Below are positions 14,387-29,352 of a DNA stretch of 64,000 nucleotides, one piece after another. The notes below the pieces were generated by a model. It made no database searches. It was given only the letters and a program-made list of their open reading frames with translations, and was not told where the DNA came from. A program made the translations under genes and the position numbers. Origin of the DNA: Cherax quadricarinatus. Taxonomy: Eukaryota; Arthropoda; Malacostraca; Decapoda; Parastacidae. The stretch lies in the NCBI RefSeq assembly GCF_038502225.1, contig NC_091301.1:21415859-21479858 (forward strand). Reading direction: 5' to 3'. Every line of letters starts with the position of its first letter. Within the stretch, counting starts at the first letter, position 1.

Positions 14387-14754
14387 CTCCCCCACTAGCA
14401 TAATAACTCAAGGAACACAAACTTTAACACGGTTCCCAAATAATTCACACATTAATTGTCGTACCATTGATTCTGGCTCCGTCTGGTTTGTTCTCCACCT
14501 CATTAGCACACTATTAAACCTTTAGCTTCTTATCGTATTGATTTGTTCCACTATATTCTTCCTTTTTGTCGTTCTTCTTCTACTTCGTCTTCGTCATCGA
14601 CTTCTTCTTCTTCTTGTTCTTCGTCTTCGACTTCTTTCTGTAAATCTTAATTTATATCCTTTATCATTTGTTTTTTTTATATACTGTTTTTCTTTCTCTC
14701 TTTCCTCTTTCTGTCAATTATACATTATTTTATTTCTCATTTACATGGGTGGGG

Positions 14755-14862
14755 TTAAAAGTGTTGCCACGTGTGAGTGCATGGGTGGTGGCAACAGTGC
14801 GAGTACGAGGGTGCTGGTAACAGTGCTAGTACGAGGGTGCTGGTAACAGTGCTAGTAAATGG
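14755..14862. repeat. 24-bp minisatellite, about 4 units
   Basis: Units built on gtgctggtaacagtgctagt with acgagg. The first unit is diverged, the last two nearly identical. Confidence 0.8.
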
Positions 14863-15017
14863 GAAAACATGGAAGCAAACATAGTCTTTCACGACGCTAT
14901 TTGCTGCTAGGCAGTTAAGCTTAACAACAGCTAATTCGGCAGTTAAGCTGCCATTCATTTCTGTTTTGATCGTGTCTGAATAAATATGTGGAATAATAAG
15001 GTAATTGTCGTGAGAGC

Positions 15018-18000
15018 TGCTGAGTATATACACCTGGAGGAGGAGGAGGAGGAGGTATATACACCTGGAGGAGGAGGAGGAGGAGGAGGTATATACACCT
15101 GGAGGAGGAGGAGGAGGAGGAGGTATATACACCTGGAGGAGGAGGAGGAGGAGGTATATACACCTGGAGGAGGAGGAGGAGGAGGTATATACACCTGGAG
15201 GAGGAGGAGGAGGAGGAGGTATATACACCTGGAGGAGGAGGAGGAGGAGGTATATACACCTGGAGGAGGAGGAGGAGGAGAGGTAGTATACACCTGGAGG
15301 AGGAGGAGGAGGAGGTATATGCACCTGGAGGAGGAGGAGGAGGGGAGGAGGTATATACACCTGGAGGAGGAGGAGGAGGAGGAGGTATATACACCTGGAG
15401 GAGGAGGAGGAGGAGGTATATACCACCTGGAGGGAGGAGGAGGAGGAGGTATCATATACACCACCTGGAGGAGGAGGAGGGAGGAGGTATATACACTGGA
15501 GGAGGAGGAGGAGGAGGAGGTATATACACCTGGAGGAGGAGGAGGTATATACACCTGGAGGAGGAGGAGGAGGTATATACACCTGGAGGAGGACGAGGAG
15601 GAGGAGGAGGTATATACACCTGGAGGAGGAGGAGGAGGAGGTATATACACCTGGAGGAGGAGGAGGAGGAGGTATATACACCTGGAGGAGGAGGAGGTAT
15701 ATACACCTGGAGGAGGAGGAGGAGGTATATACACCTGGAGGAGGACGAGGAGGAGGAGGAGGTATATACACCTGGAGGAGGAGGAGGAGGAGGTATATAC
15801 ACCTGGAGGAGGAGGAGGAGGAGGTATATACACCTGGAGGAGGAGGAGGAGGAGGTATATACACCTGGAGGAGGAGGAGGAGGAGGTATATACACCTGGA
15901 GGAGGAGGAGGAGGAGGTATATACACCTGGAGGAGGAGGAGGTATATACACCTGGAGGAGGAGGAGGAGGTATATACACCTGGAGGAGGAGGAGGAGGAG
16001 GTATATACACCTGGAGGAGGAGGAGCTATATACACCTGGAGGAGGAGGAGGAGGTATATACACCTGGAGGAGGAGGAGGAGGTATATACACCTGGAGGAG
16101 GAGGAGGAGGAGGAGGAGGTATATACACCTGGAGGAGGAGGAGGAGGAGGTATATACACCTGGAGGAGGAGGAGGAGGAGGTATATACACCTGGAGGAGG
16201 AGGAGGAGGAGGTATATACACCTGGAGGAGGAGGAGGAGGTATATACACCTGGAGGAGGAGGAGGAGGAGGTATATACACCTGGAGGAGGAGGAGGAGGA
16301 GGAGGTATATACACCTGGAGGAGGAGGAGGTATATACACCTGGAGGAGGAGGAGGAGGAGGTATATACACCTGGAGGAGGAGGAGGAGGAGGAGGAGGTA
16401 TATACACCTGGAGGAGGAGGAGGTATATACACCTGGAGGAGGAGGAGGAGGTATATACACCTGGAGGAGGAGGAGGTATATACACCTGGAAGAGGAGGAG
16501 GAGGTATATACACCTGGAGGAGGAGGAGGAGGTATATACACCCGGAGGAGGAGGAGGAGGTATATACACCTGGAGGAGGAGGAGGAGGTATATACACCTG
16601 GAGGAGGAGGAGGAGGTATATACACCTGGAGGAGGAGGAGGAGGAGGTATATACACCTGGAGGAGGAGGAGGAGGTATGTACACCTGGAGGAGGAGGAGG
16701 AGGTATATACACCTGGAGGAGGAGGAGGAGGTATATACACCTGGAGGAGGAGGAGGAGGTACATACACCTGGACGAGGAGGAGGAGGTATATACACCTGG
16801 AGGAGGAGGAGGAGGTATATACACCTGGAGGAGGAGGAGGAGGAGGTATATACACCTGGAGGAGGAGGAGGAGGAGGTATATACACCTGGAGGAGGAGGA
16901 GGAGGTATATACACCTGGAGGAGGAGGAGGAGGAGGTATATACACCTGGAGGAGGAGGAGGAGGTATATACACCTGGAGGAGGAGGAGGAGGTATATACA
17001 CCTGGAGGAGGAGGAGGAGGTATATACACCTGGAGGAGGAGGAGGAGGTATATACACCTGGGGAGGAGGAGGAGGTATATACACCTGGGGAGGAGGAGGA
17101 GGAGGAGGAGGTATATACACCTAGAGGATGAGGTACATACACCTGGAGGAGGAGGAGGAGATATATACACCTGGAGGAGGAGGTATATACACCTGGAGGA
17201 GGAGGAGGAGGAGGTATATACACCTGGAGGAGGAGGAGGAGGAGGAGGTATATACACCTGGAGGAGAAGGAGGAGGTATATACACCTGGAGGAGGAGGAG
17301 GAGGTATATACACCTGGGGAGGAGGAGGAGGTATATACACCTGGAGGAGGAGGAGGAGGTATATACACCTGGAGGAGGAGGAGGAGGAGGTATATACACC
17401 TGGAGGAGGAGGAGGAGGGATATAAACCTGGAGGAGGAGGTATATACACCTGGAGGAGGAGGAGGAGGTATATACTCCTGGAGAGGAGGAGGAGGTATAT
17501 ACACCTGGGGAGGAGGAGGAGGTATATACACCTGGAGGAGGAGGAGGAGGAGGTGGTACTTACACCTGGATGAGGATGAGGAGGTATATACACCTGGAGG
17601 AGGAGGTGGTATATACACCTGGAGGAGGAGGAGGAGGTATATACACCTGGAGAAGAAGGAGGAGGTATATACACCTGGAGGAGGAGGAGGTATATACACC
17701 TGGAGGAGGAGGTATATACACCTGGAGGAGGAGGTATATACACCTGGAGGAGGAGGTATATACACCTGGAGGAGGAGGTATATACACCTGGAGGAGGAGG
17801 TATATACACCTGGAGGAGGTATATACACCTGGAGGAGGAGGAGGAGGTATATACACCTGGAGGAGGAGGAGGTATATACTCCTGGGGAGGAGGAGGAGGT
17901 ATATACACCTGGGGAGGAGGAGGAGGAGGAGGAGGTATATACACCTGGAGGAGGAGGAGGAGGTGGTATATACACCTGGAGGAGGAGGAGGGGGAATATA

Positions 18001-18232
18001 CACCTGGAGGAGGAGGTGGTATATACACCTGGAGGAGGAGGAGGAGGTATATACACCTGGAGGAGGAGGAGGAGGTATATACACCTGGAGGAGGAGGAGG
18101 AGGTATATACACCTGGAGGAGGAGGAGGAGGAGGAGGAGGTATATACACCTAGGGAGGAGGAGGAGGTATATACACCTGGGGAGGAGGAGGAGGAGGAGG
18201 TATATGCACCTGGAGGAGGAGGTATATTTCAG
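15018..18232. repeat. 3.2 kb TATATACACCTG-(GAG)n minisatellite
   Basis: More than 90 units. Each has a constant TATATACACCTG and a variable run of about 3 to 12 GAG triplets. Rare variants include TATATGCAC, ACACCCGG, CTGGGGAGG, a missing AC, and CTGGACGAGG. Because triplets and a 12-bp core preserve phase and neither contains stops in most frames, frames of 340 to 886 codons appear on both strands (for example PPPPGVYTSSSS on minus, GGGGIYTWRRRR on plus). These are artefacts, not proteins. The purine-rich strand is (GGA)n, which can form G-quadruplex or triplex structures. The unit repeats vary most between 15.0 and 15.6 kb. Confidence 0.95.
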
Positions 18233-18339
18233 TATGTTTATACTTATTGCTCAATTTACATCCCTAATTTACTGGTGTTTCATTGCGTCCTTAACTCCGA
18301 TTTATGTCCCTTATCTCTGATTCCCTCTTTTTAGTCTTT

Positions 18340-19317
<978 letters not shown>

Positions 19318-19327
19318 CTCTACCGCG

Positions 19328-19480
19328 TCCTGTAGATAAATGGTTCACAGAACCGACAGGTTGAGGAATTTGACACACACTCAACACTTGGGTATCTTTA
19401 TGGCGGAAACGTTCCAGCACACAGCGGCTTCATCAGTCTGATGAAGCCGCTGTGTGCTAAGTTTCGCCTGAAATACAATT
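19328..19480. mobile_element. PLE-type terminus as inverted repeat with hammerhead-like core
   Basis: Two inverted arms meet at about 19436 (catcag/tctgatg). Minus-strand reading: CTGATGAAGCC...GGAACGTTTCC, then a polyadenylation-like ATAAAG, a GTGTGTGTC block, cctcaac and the start motif TGTCGGTTCTGTGAACCA. The plus arm repeats CTGATGAAGCCGCTGTGTGC but has lost the GAA. The core is decayed, but the order of blocks is that of the better copies at 22.5, 49.6 and 57.0 kb. Confidence 0.6.
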
Positions 19481-19739
19481 GCTCCTATCTAATTTATCAA
19501 CCAGTCGCGTCTTCTTGATGTATCTTGTAATTCGTAATCATATCTTCCATGGCTCATGTACAGACTGCTTTTGCATATACTAGTTCCACATTCTTCACAT
19601 TATGTATTGATAAAGTCACAGGATGACGAAGCGTCTACAAATGAAGATGCCCGAATGTTCCACAGGTGTCTAATTCTTCACAGACTGTGCATAGTCCTGC
19701 AAGGCGGAGAACCTGATTACCTCACTTTATGCTGTCTCA

Positions 19740-20060
19740 ACACCTTCAAATTATCTCTGTACTGAATTGATAAGACAACTGGTTGGCTAAACATCTTCAA
19801 ATGAAGACACTCAGGTACTGCATATGTGTTTGATTCCTCAGGTTACATGCAGTTTTATATGTAGTCGATAGGCTTCAAGCCTAATAAACAAACCTGGTTT
19901 GTCAGTTGCCCATATAGACTGGTAGGTGTATATCTCAGTGTATATACAGTGGGTGTTGACTTCAATCCCTGCGGTAGGGATTAAACTGAAGTGGTGCTGT
20001 AGAGGTGAATCACGATCTTAATGACTAACCAACCTAACGAATTTGTGCTCATAGCTATGC
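19740..20060. repeat. Dispersed repeat family F (copy 1)
   Basis: Contains the blocks tagtcgataggcttcaagcc, a tatatctcagtgtatatacag motif, gttgacttcaatccctgcgg and atcttaatgactaaccaacc. Similar blocks recur at 27175-27650 and 45770-45825. It is non-coding and of unknown class. Confidence 0.5.
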
Positions 20061-20777
20061 AAATTATAAGTCCTTGACAGAATAAGAATGTCAGCACAAC
20101 CGATGCACCTCAGTCGATGCCTCAAAATTTAAGAAATTGTTTCGTTCTGTGTACATGTAGTTAGAAATGTTCGGCATTAGTGTGCTGAATTAAAAAAAAA
20201 AATCAAAACCTGGTTCGTTTGTTTGATTGAAATTGCCGAAATCACGTCGCCCTAGCACGAGAATTACCCAAATAATTAAATCTTTCCAAACGAACGTCGC
20301 ATCAGAATCTACATAAGTTTTGGTCCAACACTTCACCGTGGCTTTACTTCTTACCTCAAACCTTCGTTGAATCCTCGACGTTCATTCCATTCAAGAAGGT
20401 GTCATCATACTGGTGAAGGGCTTTTGATTATAGATATTTGAGACTACCTCCATTTCCTCGAATCAAATCAGATTATGTCTTAAATAACAAAAAAAAAAGG
20501 CACAATACCGTGACTGAATTACGTACACTTAACTTAAAACTGACTGTGATATAATCGGTCATTATATCTCTTCCCCTTTGTCATCATACTCCACCTAGTT
20601 CCTCTCTATTTCCTACTCCTCCTCTTCTTCCTCTTCTTAGAAGAGGTAAGGAGAGAATACTTAGTAAAGCTGTTTAGGAATAGGCAAGAGAGAATGTATT
20701 TGCATATATGAAGATTCTGGTTACGCTGTTGTTTACATCTTGTACTGTAGGTCTGAAGGCGTTAGTTTCTTGATTAA

Positions 20778-20779
<2 letters not shown>
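20061..20779. other. Gene-free stretch
   Basis: AT-rich, with no open frame of note and no repeat recognised. Confidence 0.5.

Positions 20780-20800
<21 letters not shown>
20780..20800. repeat. (CT)n, short
   Basis: CT run followed by a 12-T stretch, forming the 3'-side flank of the jockey-type copy at 20813-21204. Confidence 0.9.
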
Positions 20801-20808
<8 letters not shown>

Positions 20809-20812
20809 TTTT

Positions 20813-21204
20813 ACACAGGGTTTGACAAGGTTAAGGATCCCTAGCTTTATTGACAGCTATTTACAGGTTAAGGATTCCTAACTTTATTGGCAAGCTAAGA
20901 GCTGTTACCTACATCAGCTCATTTGAAAGCATTTTTATTGTTATGAGACATACAAGTAAGGAACAGGATGAAGTTGGAGCCATCTGTGAGCCAGCATTTT
21001 CATTTGATCAACTGATTTTATCTCGTTGACATCATTATGCTGTACGAATGTGTTCCATACTCGAGTCATCCTGGGTATATATGATCTCAGATGGAGTGAT
21101 GTTCTGGAGAAGGGTACAGCCAGAGTGAAGTTGCTGCTTTCTGCCCGTCTTGTGGCATAAAAGCTTGTTTCACGCTGTCCTCGAAGTGGATCCAAGTGTG
21201 GTAC
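20813..21204 (-). pseudogene. Jockey-type LINE 3' end inside (CT)n
   Basis: The minus strand encodes the final 90 or so residues (VPHLDPLRGQRETSFYATRR ... TRVWNTFVQHNDVNEIKSV ... LHPVPYLYVS, stop at 20941). The 3' UTR has two tandem gttaaggat(c/t)cctarcttt units. It is 5'-truncated exactly at a (CT)n array, and a CT run also follows its 3' end. The longer frame upstream (repeating ERERER) is microsatellite. Confidence 0.85.
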
Positions 21205-22287
<1,083 letters not shown>

Positions 22288-22482
22288 TATTTATATAACA
22301 GATAATCCAACGTTTTGTACGGTATTAAGATATTATAAGGGTATTAGTTATTCTTTTTACTGGAAATTATTGCAACATAGATTACAAATGAGAATTTAAA
22401 TAGTATTACGGTCTTATTAATACCAATACTTAATTATTAAGAAAACTAAGATTGAAAAATACCAGTGGTTACAAAAGAACCT

Positions 22483-23604
22483 GTAATAAAGTTGGTAGAA
22501 TTACCGACAATATGTAAAGTAAAAGGAAACAAGTGCAACTAATGTGACATTTATTGTGGCAACGTTTCGCTCTCCAGGAGCTTTATCAAGCCATTTCAAA
22601 CAATACATCTACACAGAGGGTTTATAAAGGCTCAGAGTGAGGTGCAATACTAGTGAGGTACCATTTCGATGTTCACTAGTGGTAGTAGTAGTAGTAGTGG
22701 TAGTGACAAAAGTAATACAATATGGTAGAGCAATTAATTCGTACATGAGTAAAAAGCCATTACTTGGGTAACATAAAAAATAGGTAGGACAAATGTGGAC
22801 TGGAAAGAGGCAGCTTGTTTCAGTGTTCATTCTCTGTAATGTGCATTTTTGTAGTATAACAAGAGAGACTATGTGATGGCAGGGTTTACTGTTTTCAGGA
22901 GGATTCTTGCTAAGACTTCGGAGATGGTGAAGCTGCCGTTGTTTTGTTTAATTGTATTCGAAACAGCGATCAGTGCTGATTCGAGGCACTTGCGTCTGCG
23001 GAAATTAGTTTCTTTGATCACTAATTGGGCGTCTCCGAATTTCATGAGATGATTGGTGGAATTTCGGTGTTGTACGCAGGCGTTGTTCAAGTTATCGTTC
23101 CTACATGCGTAAATGTGTTCATTTAGGCGGGTGTCGAGGTTTCTTGCTGTTTCACCTACGTAAATCTTGTCACAGCCTCCACAGGGTATAGTGTAAACTC
23201 CTGCATTGACTGGTTTGTGGTGCTTGGATTTCGTCCTGGTTAGATCCTTTATTGAAGTGCTAGAAGCGATGGCGACTCTGGTGTTAGCTTGTGAAAGTAC
23301 TTTTGAGACGTTCAGTGCAACCTGGCTGTTGGGAAGAATTATAACTTTGTTGGGAGTGGTGTTGATGCGTGGAGAATTAATGATCTGAAGAGCTCTTTTC
23401 TTGCAGTCTTTGATGAAAAAAGAAGGAAAATGTAACTCAGTGAATGTTTGGTGAATGTATGTACATTCCTCGTCAAGAAACTCAGGACTACAAATTCGGT
23501 ATGCTCTTAGGAAAAACCCGATGATGATGCCTCTTTTGGTCTTGGTATCTTGACTGGAATAGAAGTGTGTGAGATCATTTTTATTGGTGGGTTTTTATTG
23601 GTGA
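22483..23604 (-). pseudogene. PLE family A, reverse arm with GIY-YIG region
   Basis: The minus strand carries the C-terminal part of the polymerase (from about KPTNKND, 23590) and the GIY-YIG endonuclease. The last 73 codons (22869-23090, NNACVQHRNSTNHLMKFGD ... ARILLKTVNPAIT) match the forward arm almost exactly. The junction with the forward arm is at about 23598-23606. Confidence 0.85.
22557..22593 (-). ncRNA. Hammerhead-like core, PLE A reverse arm
   Basis: Minus-strand reading: TGGC (stem I), TTGATAA, A, GCTC-ctgga-GAGC (stem II), GAA, ACGT (palindromic stem III), T, GCCA (stem I partner). It differs from the canonical CUGANGA by U at position 3 and A at position 8, and by one extra base before stem II. 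Stem III would form only between two molecules or tandem copies, as in the minimal hammerheads known from PLEs and retrozymes. Confidence 0.6.
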
Positions 23605-23639
23605 CAGCAACTTCCAGAAGGGTTATATACAGGGCCTTC

Positions 23640-25370
23640 TCACTGCAGCTTTATGTGAACCTTCTTCTAATCTTCCTAGACGATACATCACTGCCCTTAA
23701 GAACCTCGCCAACGACCCCAACATTATCGTCACCACCGCCGACAAAGGAGGTGGAGTCGTCATACTCAGCACCAGTGACTACAACACTAAAATGATGGAC
23801 CTTTTGAATGATCAATCTACATACGAACCCATCAGCACTCAACAGTGGGAGACGCTCACCAAAGATTTTCTATACAAAACCAGACAAATACTCAAACGCA
23901 CTAGAAGGAAGGGAAACTTCTGTACTTGTTACCTAACAACCCTTAACCAGCACACATGTATGGTTTACCCAAGACCCATAAACACAATATTCCTCTCAGA
24001 CCAATCACGTCAGGAATAGGCAGTGCTCCACACAAACTAGCCGGAGTTCTTGCCAAACATCTTTCCTGCCTTCTGGGGACCATCAGCCCCGCTCATCTTA
24101 AACACTCAGGCGACCTTCTCAACCGCATCCGTAACCTCTCCATCCGTAACAAGAAACTAAGCAGTTTGGATGTGACTTCCCTCTTCACAAAAGTACCTAC
24201 CAAAAAAAAAAGCCATCGAGGTTCTACGACGTAAAGTCAACCAGGACCTTAATCTTCCTTTACCTCCCGGAGATTTTGTTGACTTGATTGAACTCTGTGT
24301 TAATTTCAACTATTTTTCTTTCAATAACAAGCTCTACAAACAAACCTACGGCATGGGAATGGGGTCCCCCATAAGTGCCGTTCTATAACTTATACATGGA
24401 ACACCTAGAGTCCGAACACTTCGCCAACATCATCCCTTCAAGCGTCACTTGATTACGTTACGTGGACGATGTCCTCGTAATAACTCCAAAACGTTTTGAT
24501 GTACGGGATCTTCAGGCAAGGCTCAACGCAGTTGAACCGGCGATCCAGTTTACACTAGAAGAAGAGTCCAATGACAAGCTACCTTTCCTCGACGTCCTCA
24601 TTCACAAAGTAGACAACAACCTAAGATTTCAAGTTTATCGGAAACCCACCAATAAAAATTATCTCACACACTTCTATTCCAGTCAAGATACCAAGACCAA
24701 AAGAGGCATCATCATCGGGTTTTTCCTAAGAGCATACCGAATTTGTAGTCCTGAGTTTCTTGACGAGGAATGCTACATACATTCACCAAACATTCACTGA
24801 GTTACATTTTACTTCTTTTTTTTCATCAAAGACTGCAAGAAAAGAGCTCTTCAGATCATTAATTCTCCACGCATCAACACCACTCCCAACAAAGTTATAA
24901 TTCTTCCCAACAGCCAGGTTGCACTGAACGTCTCAAAAGTACTTTCACAAGCTAACACCAGAGTCGCCATCGCTTCTAGCACTTCAATAAAGGATCTAAC
25001 CAGGACAAAATCCAAGCACCACAAACCAGTCAATGCAGGAGTTTACACTATACCCTGTGGAGGCTGTGACAAGATTTACGTAGGTGAAACAGCAAGAAAT
25101 CTCGACACCCGCCTCAATGAACACATTTACGCATGTAGGAACGATAACTTGAACAACGCCTGTGTACAACACCGAAATTCCACCAATCATCTCATGAAAT
25201 TCAGAGACACCCAATTAGTGATCAAAGAAACTAATTTCCGCAGACGCAAGTGCCTCGAATCAGCACTGATCGCTGTTTCGAATACAATTAAACAAAACAA
25301 CGGCAGCTTCACCATCTCCGAAGTCTTAGCAAGAATCCTCCTGAAAACAGTAAACCCTGCCATCACATAG
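23640..25370 (+). pseudogene. PLE family A polymerase plus GIY-YIG endonuclease, frame-disrupted
   Basis: Fragments in order: VTTADKGGGVVILSTSDY (N-terminal RT), YGLPKTHKHNIPLRPITSG, SLDVTSLFTKVP (motif A), YKQTYGMGMGSPISAVL (motif B), then a YVDD catalytic box near 24455 preceded in frame by a stop. Downstream come LPFLDVLIHKV and FLRAYRICSPEFLDEEC. The endonuclease follows: GVYTIPCGGCDKIYVGETAR, LNEHIYACR and a histidine-rich HRNSTNH segment ending NPAIT. The GIY-YIG box and its Cys pair are intact. Frameshifts lie near 23915, 24205, 24385 and 24780, so this copy cannot make the full protein. Confidence 0.85.
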
Positions 25371-25535
25371 TCTCTCTTGTTATACTACAAAAATGCACAT
25401 TACAGAGAATGAACACTGAAACAAGCTGCCTCTTTCCAGTCCATATTTGTCCAACCTATTTTTTATGTTACCCAAGTAATGGCTTTTTACTCATGTACGA
25501 ATTAATTGCTCTACCATATTGTATTACTTTTGTCA

Positions 25536-25569
<34 letters not shown>

Positions 25570-25657
25570 CACTAGTGAACATCGAAATGGTACCTCACTA
25601 GTATTACACCTCACTCTGAGCCTTTATAAACCCTCTGTGTCCATGTATTGTTTGAAA

Positions 25658-25694
25658 TGGCTTGATAAAGCTCCTGGAGAGCGAAATGTTGCCA
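25658..25694 (+). ncRNA. Hammerhead-like core, PLE A forward arm
   Basis: TGGC 25658-25661, TTGATAA 25662-25668, extra A 25669, GCTC 25670-25673 paired with GAGC 25679-25682, GAA 25683-25685, ATGT 25686-25689 (ACGT in the other arm, a CpG-type change), T 25690, GCCA 25691-25694 pairing with TGGC. It is followed by aataaat and the terminal tccttttactttaca. Confidence 0.6.
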
Positions 25695-25749
25695 CAATAA
25701 ATGTCACATTAGTTGCACTTGTGTCCTTTTACTTTACACAAAAGAACCT

Positions 25750-26680
<931 letters not shown>

Positions 26681-27065
26681 CATGCCAAAAAGGTAAAACT
26701 TGCTATTTTGGATTAAATAGCAACGCTTTTCTTGCTGATTAAGACAAGCAAAAATTTTTGTATGCAATAATTTCGCAAAAATCATTCTAAATCTAACGAA
26801 AAAAAATATATTTCATTGTGTTTGTTTATTTTTTAAATTATTGTAAACTTATCTAAAATATATTTAGTTGAATTAGGCTAAATTAAATTGCGCTTGTTAT
26901 GATAAGGTTAGGTAAGTTTTCTAAGGTTCTTTTGGTACAGAATTATTAATTTTTACATTAATATAATTGAAAAAAATATATCTTTAAACGTAAAGAGAAA
27001 ATTTTAAAATGATTTAATTTTGAATGAGTTCTTGCTATTTGACCAGTTTTACCTATTCGGCACGA

Positions 27066-27069
<4 letters not shown>
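26681..27069 (+). mobile_element. Short TIR element (MITE-like), copy M1
   Basis: About 389 bp with inverted ends gtcatgccaaaaaggtaaaact and (reverse complement of the right end) gtcgtgccgaataggtaaaac. Internal blocks aatagcaacgc, attgtgtttgttta, aggttaggtaagttttct and taaaatgatttaatttt are shared with 32971-33344 and 42084-42474. There is no ORF. It sits between (TG)n and (AC)n. Confidence 0.65.

Positions 27070-27147
<78 letters not shown>
27070..27147. repeat. (CA)n microsatellite
   Basis: CA array beginning exactly at the right end of the TIR element M1. Confidence 0.95.
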
Positions 27148-27149
<2 letters not shown>

Positions 27150-27174
27150 CCGAGGAGCAAATGGTAACTAACAC

Positions 27175-27650
27175 ACATATACACCGAGAAGCATATTTCT
27201 CACGTTGTATATACGCTGGGAGTTTACATTAATCCCTGTTTCAAGAATTTCAGAATCCATGACTACTGGTGAAGACATTATATTCGGACTTAATATCTCT
27301 CGTGTAGTCGACAGGCTTTAAATTTAGTTAAATAACCATTAACCATAAGGGTAGGTAAACCTATGGGTAGGTAAACCGAGTGGTGTATATCTCTCAAAGT
27401 TTACTTTAATCCTTCTTTTAAGGATAAAGATATTCTTCACTAGTGACGTACAGCCTTAATGACCCTCGTGAAGTCGATAGGACTGTAAACCGAGCCGACC
27501 TGTCAGCCTATACCTTTAGCAAAGGTGTGTACACCGTGAGGAGTATATATCTCACTGTACATGTACTGAGAATTTCCTTTGGTGTTCAGGTGACTTGCAG
27601 TGTTAATGGCCTTCGTGTAGTCGATAGTCTTTGAACTTAATTAACCAACC
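27175..27650. repeat. Dispersed repeat family F, two to three degenerate units
   Basis: Recurring blocks: tatatacgctgggagtttacattaatccc, ccttaatgaccctcgtgaagtcgatagg, tatatctcactgtacat and ttaatggccttcgtgtagtcgatag. They imply diverged tandem units of roughly 190 bp. Related blocks lie at 19740-20060 and 45770-45825. It is non-coding. Confidence 0.5.
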
Positions 27651-28905
<1,255 letters not shown>

Positions 28906-28940
28906 TGCAAGACAAATTATGAGAGATGGAAATGATAAAC

Positions 28941-29112
28941 TAAAGATCTCTCACACGTCTCTGTGCGTCATCAGAAGCTGTCTGAGAAGACCTGGCTGGA
29001 TTCACAACGCAACCTTACTCTGAGAAAACGTTCTTTCATTCCACCTGTTGCTACTCTTGCAACATTGCATAGCTCCTGATGACGCAAGGAGACGTGTGAA
29101 AGATCTTGTGCT
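28941..29112. mobile_element. Inverted repeat with hammerhead-like ends (copy 2)
   Basis: Left arm 28941-28980 and right arm 29051-29108 are inverted. The right arm reads CTCCTGATGACGCAAGGAGACG then TGTGAAAGATCTTGTG. This gives CTGATGA, a weak stem, GAA, the palindrome AGATCT and T. It belongs with 8311-8497 and 45300-45350. Confidence 0.55.
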
Positions 29113-29183
29113 GAAGATTTTTTATCTACCTTGGTTTGTATTACATTGTTAAGATCGCCTGAATGGGATTGTATTGCGGGCGC

Positions 29184-29350
<167 letters not shown>

Positions 29351-29352
29351 GA

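Larger units (their letters stand above)
22471..25749 (+). mobile_element. Penelope-like element (family A), complete insertion
   Basis: The 12-bp direct repeat ACAAAAGAACCT at 22471-22482 and 25738-25749 bounds a 3.26 kb insertion. It consists of a reverse-oriented partial copy (22483 to about 23604) followed by a longer forward copy (about 23605-25737). Such head-to-head partial copies are characteristic of Penelope-like elements. Both arms share 1.1 kb of the 3' half with few differences, so the two parts are of similar age. A trinucleotide run differs between arms: GTA/TAC about 4-5 units at 22681 and about 9 units at 25540. The reverse arm extends past the 3' end into the element's start motif, TGTCGGTAATTCTACCA, at 22483-22524. 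Confidence 0.85.

Noticed and set aside
14755..18334. Open frames of 254 to 886 codons on both strands (PPPPGVYTSSSS, GGGGIYTWRRRR).
   Set aside because: They come from the TATATACACCTG-(GAG)n minisatellite, whose unit lengths are multiples of three and lack stops. Overlapping frames on both strands with no unique sequence are not proteins.
26880..26930. Telomere-like ttaggttagg pieces.
   Set aside because: Single aaggttaggtaagttt occurrences belong to the TIR element interior and recur in its copies; there is no tandem array.
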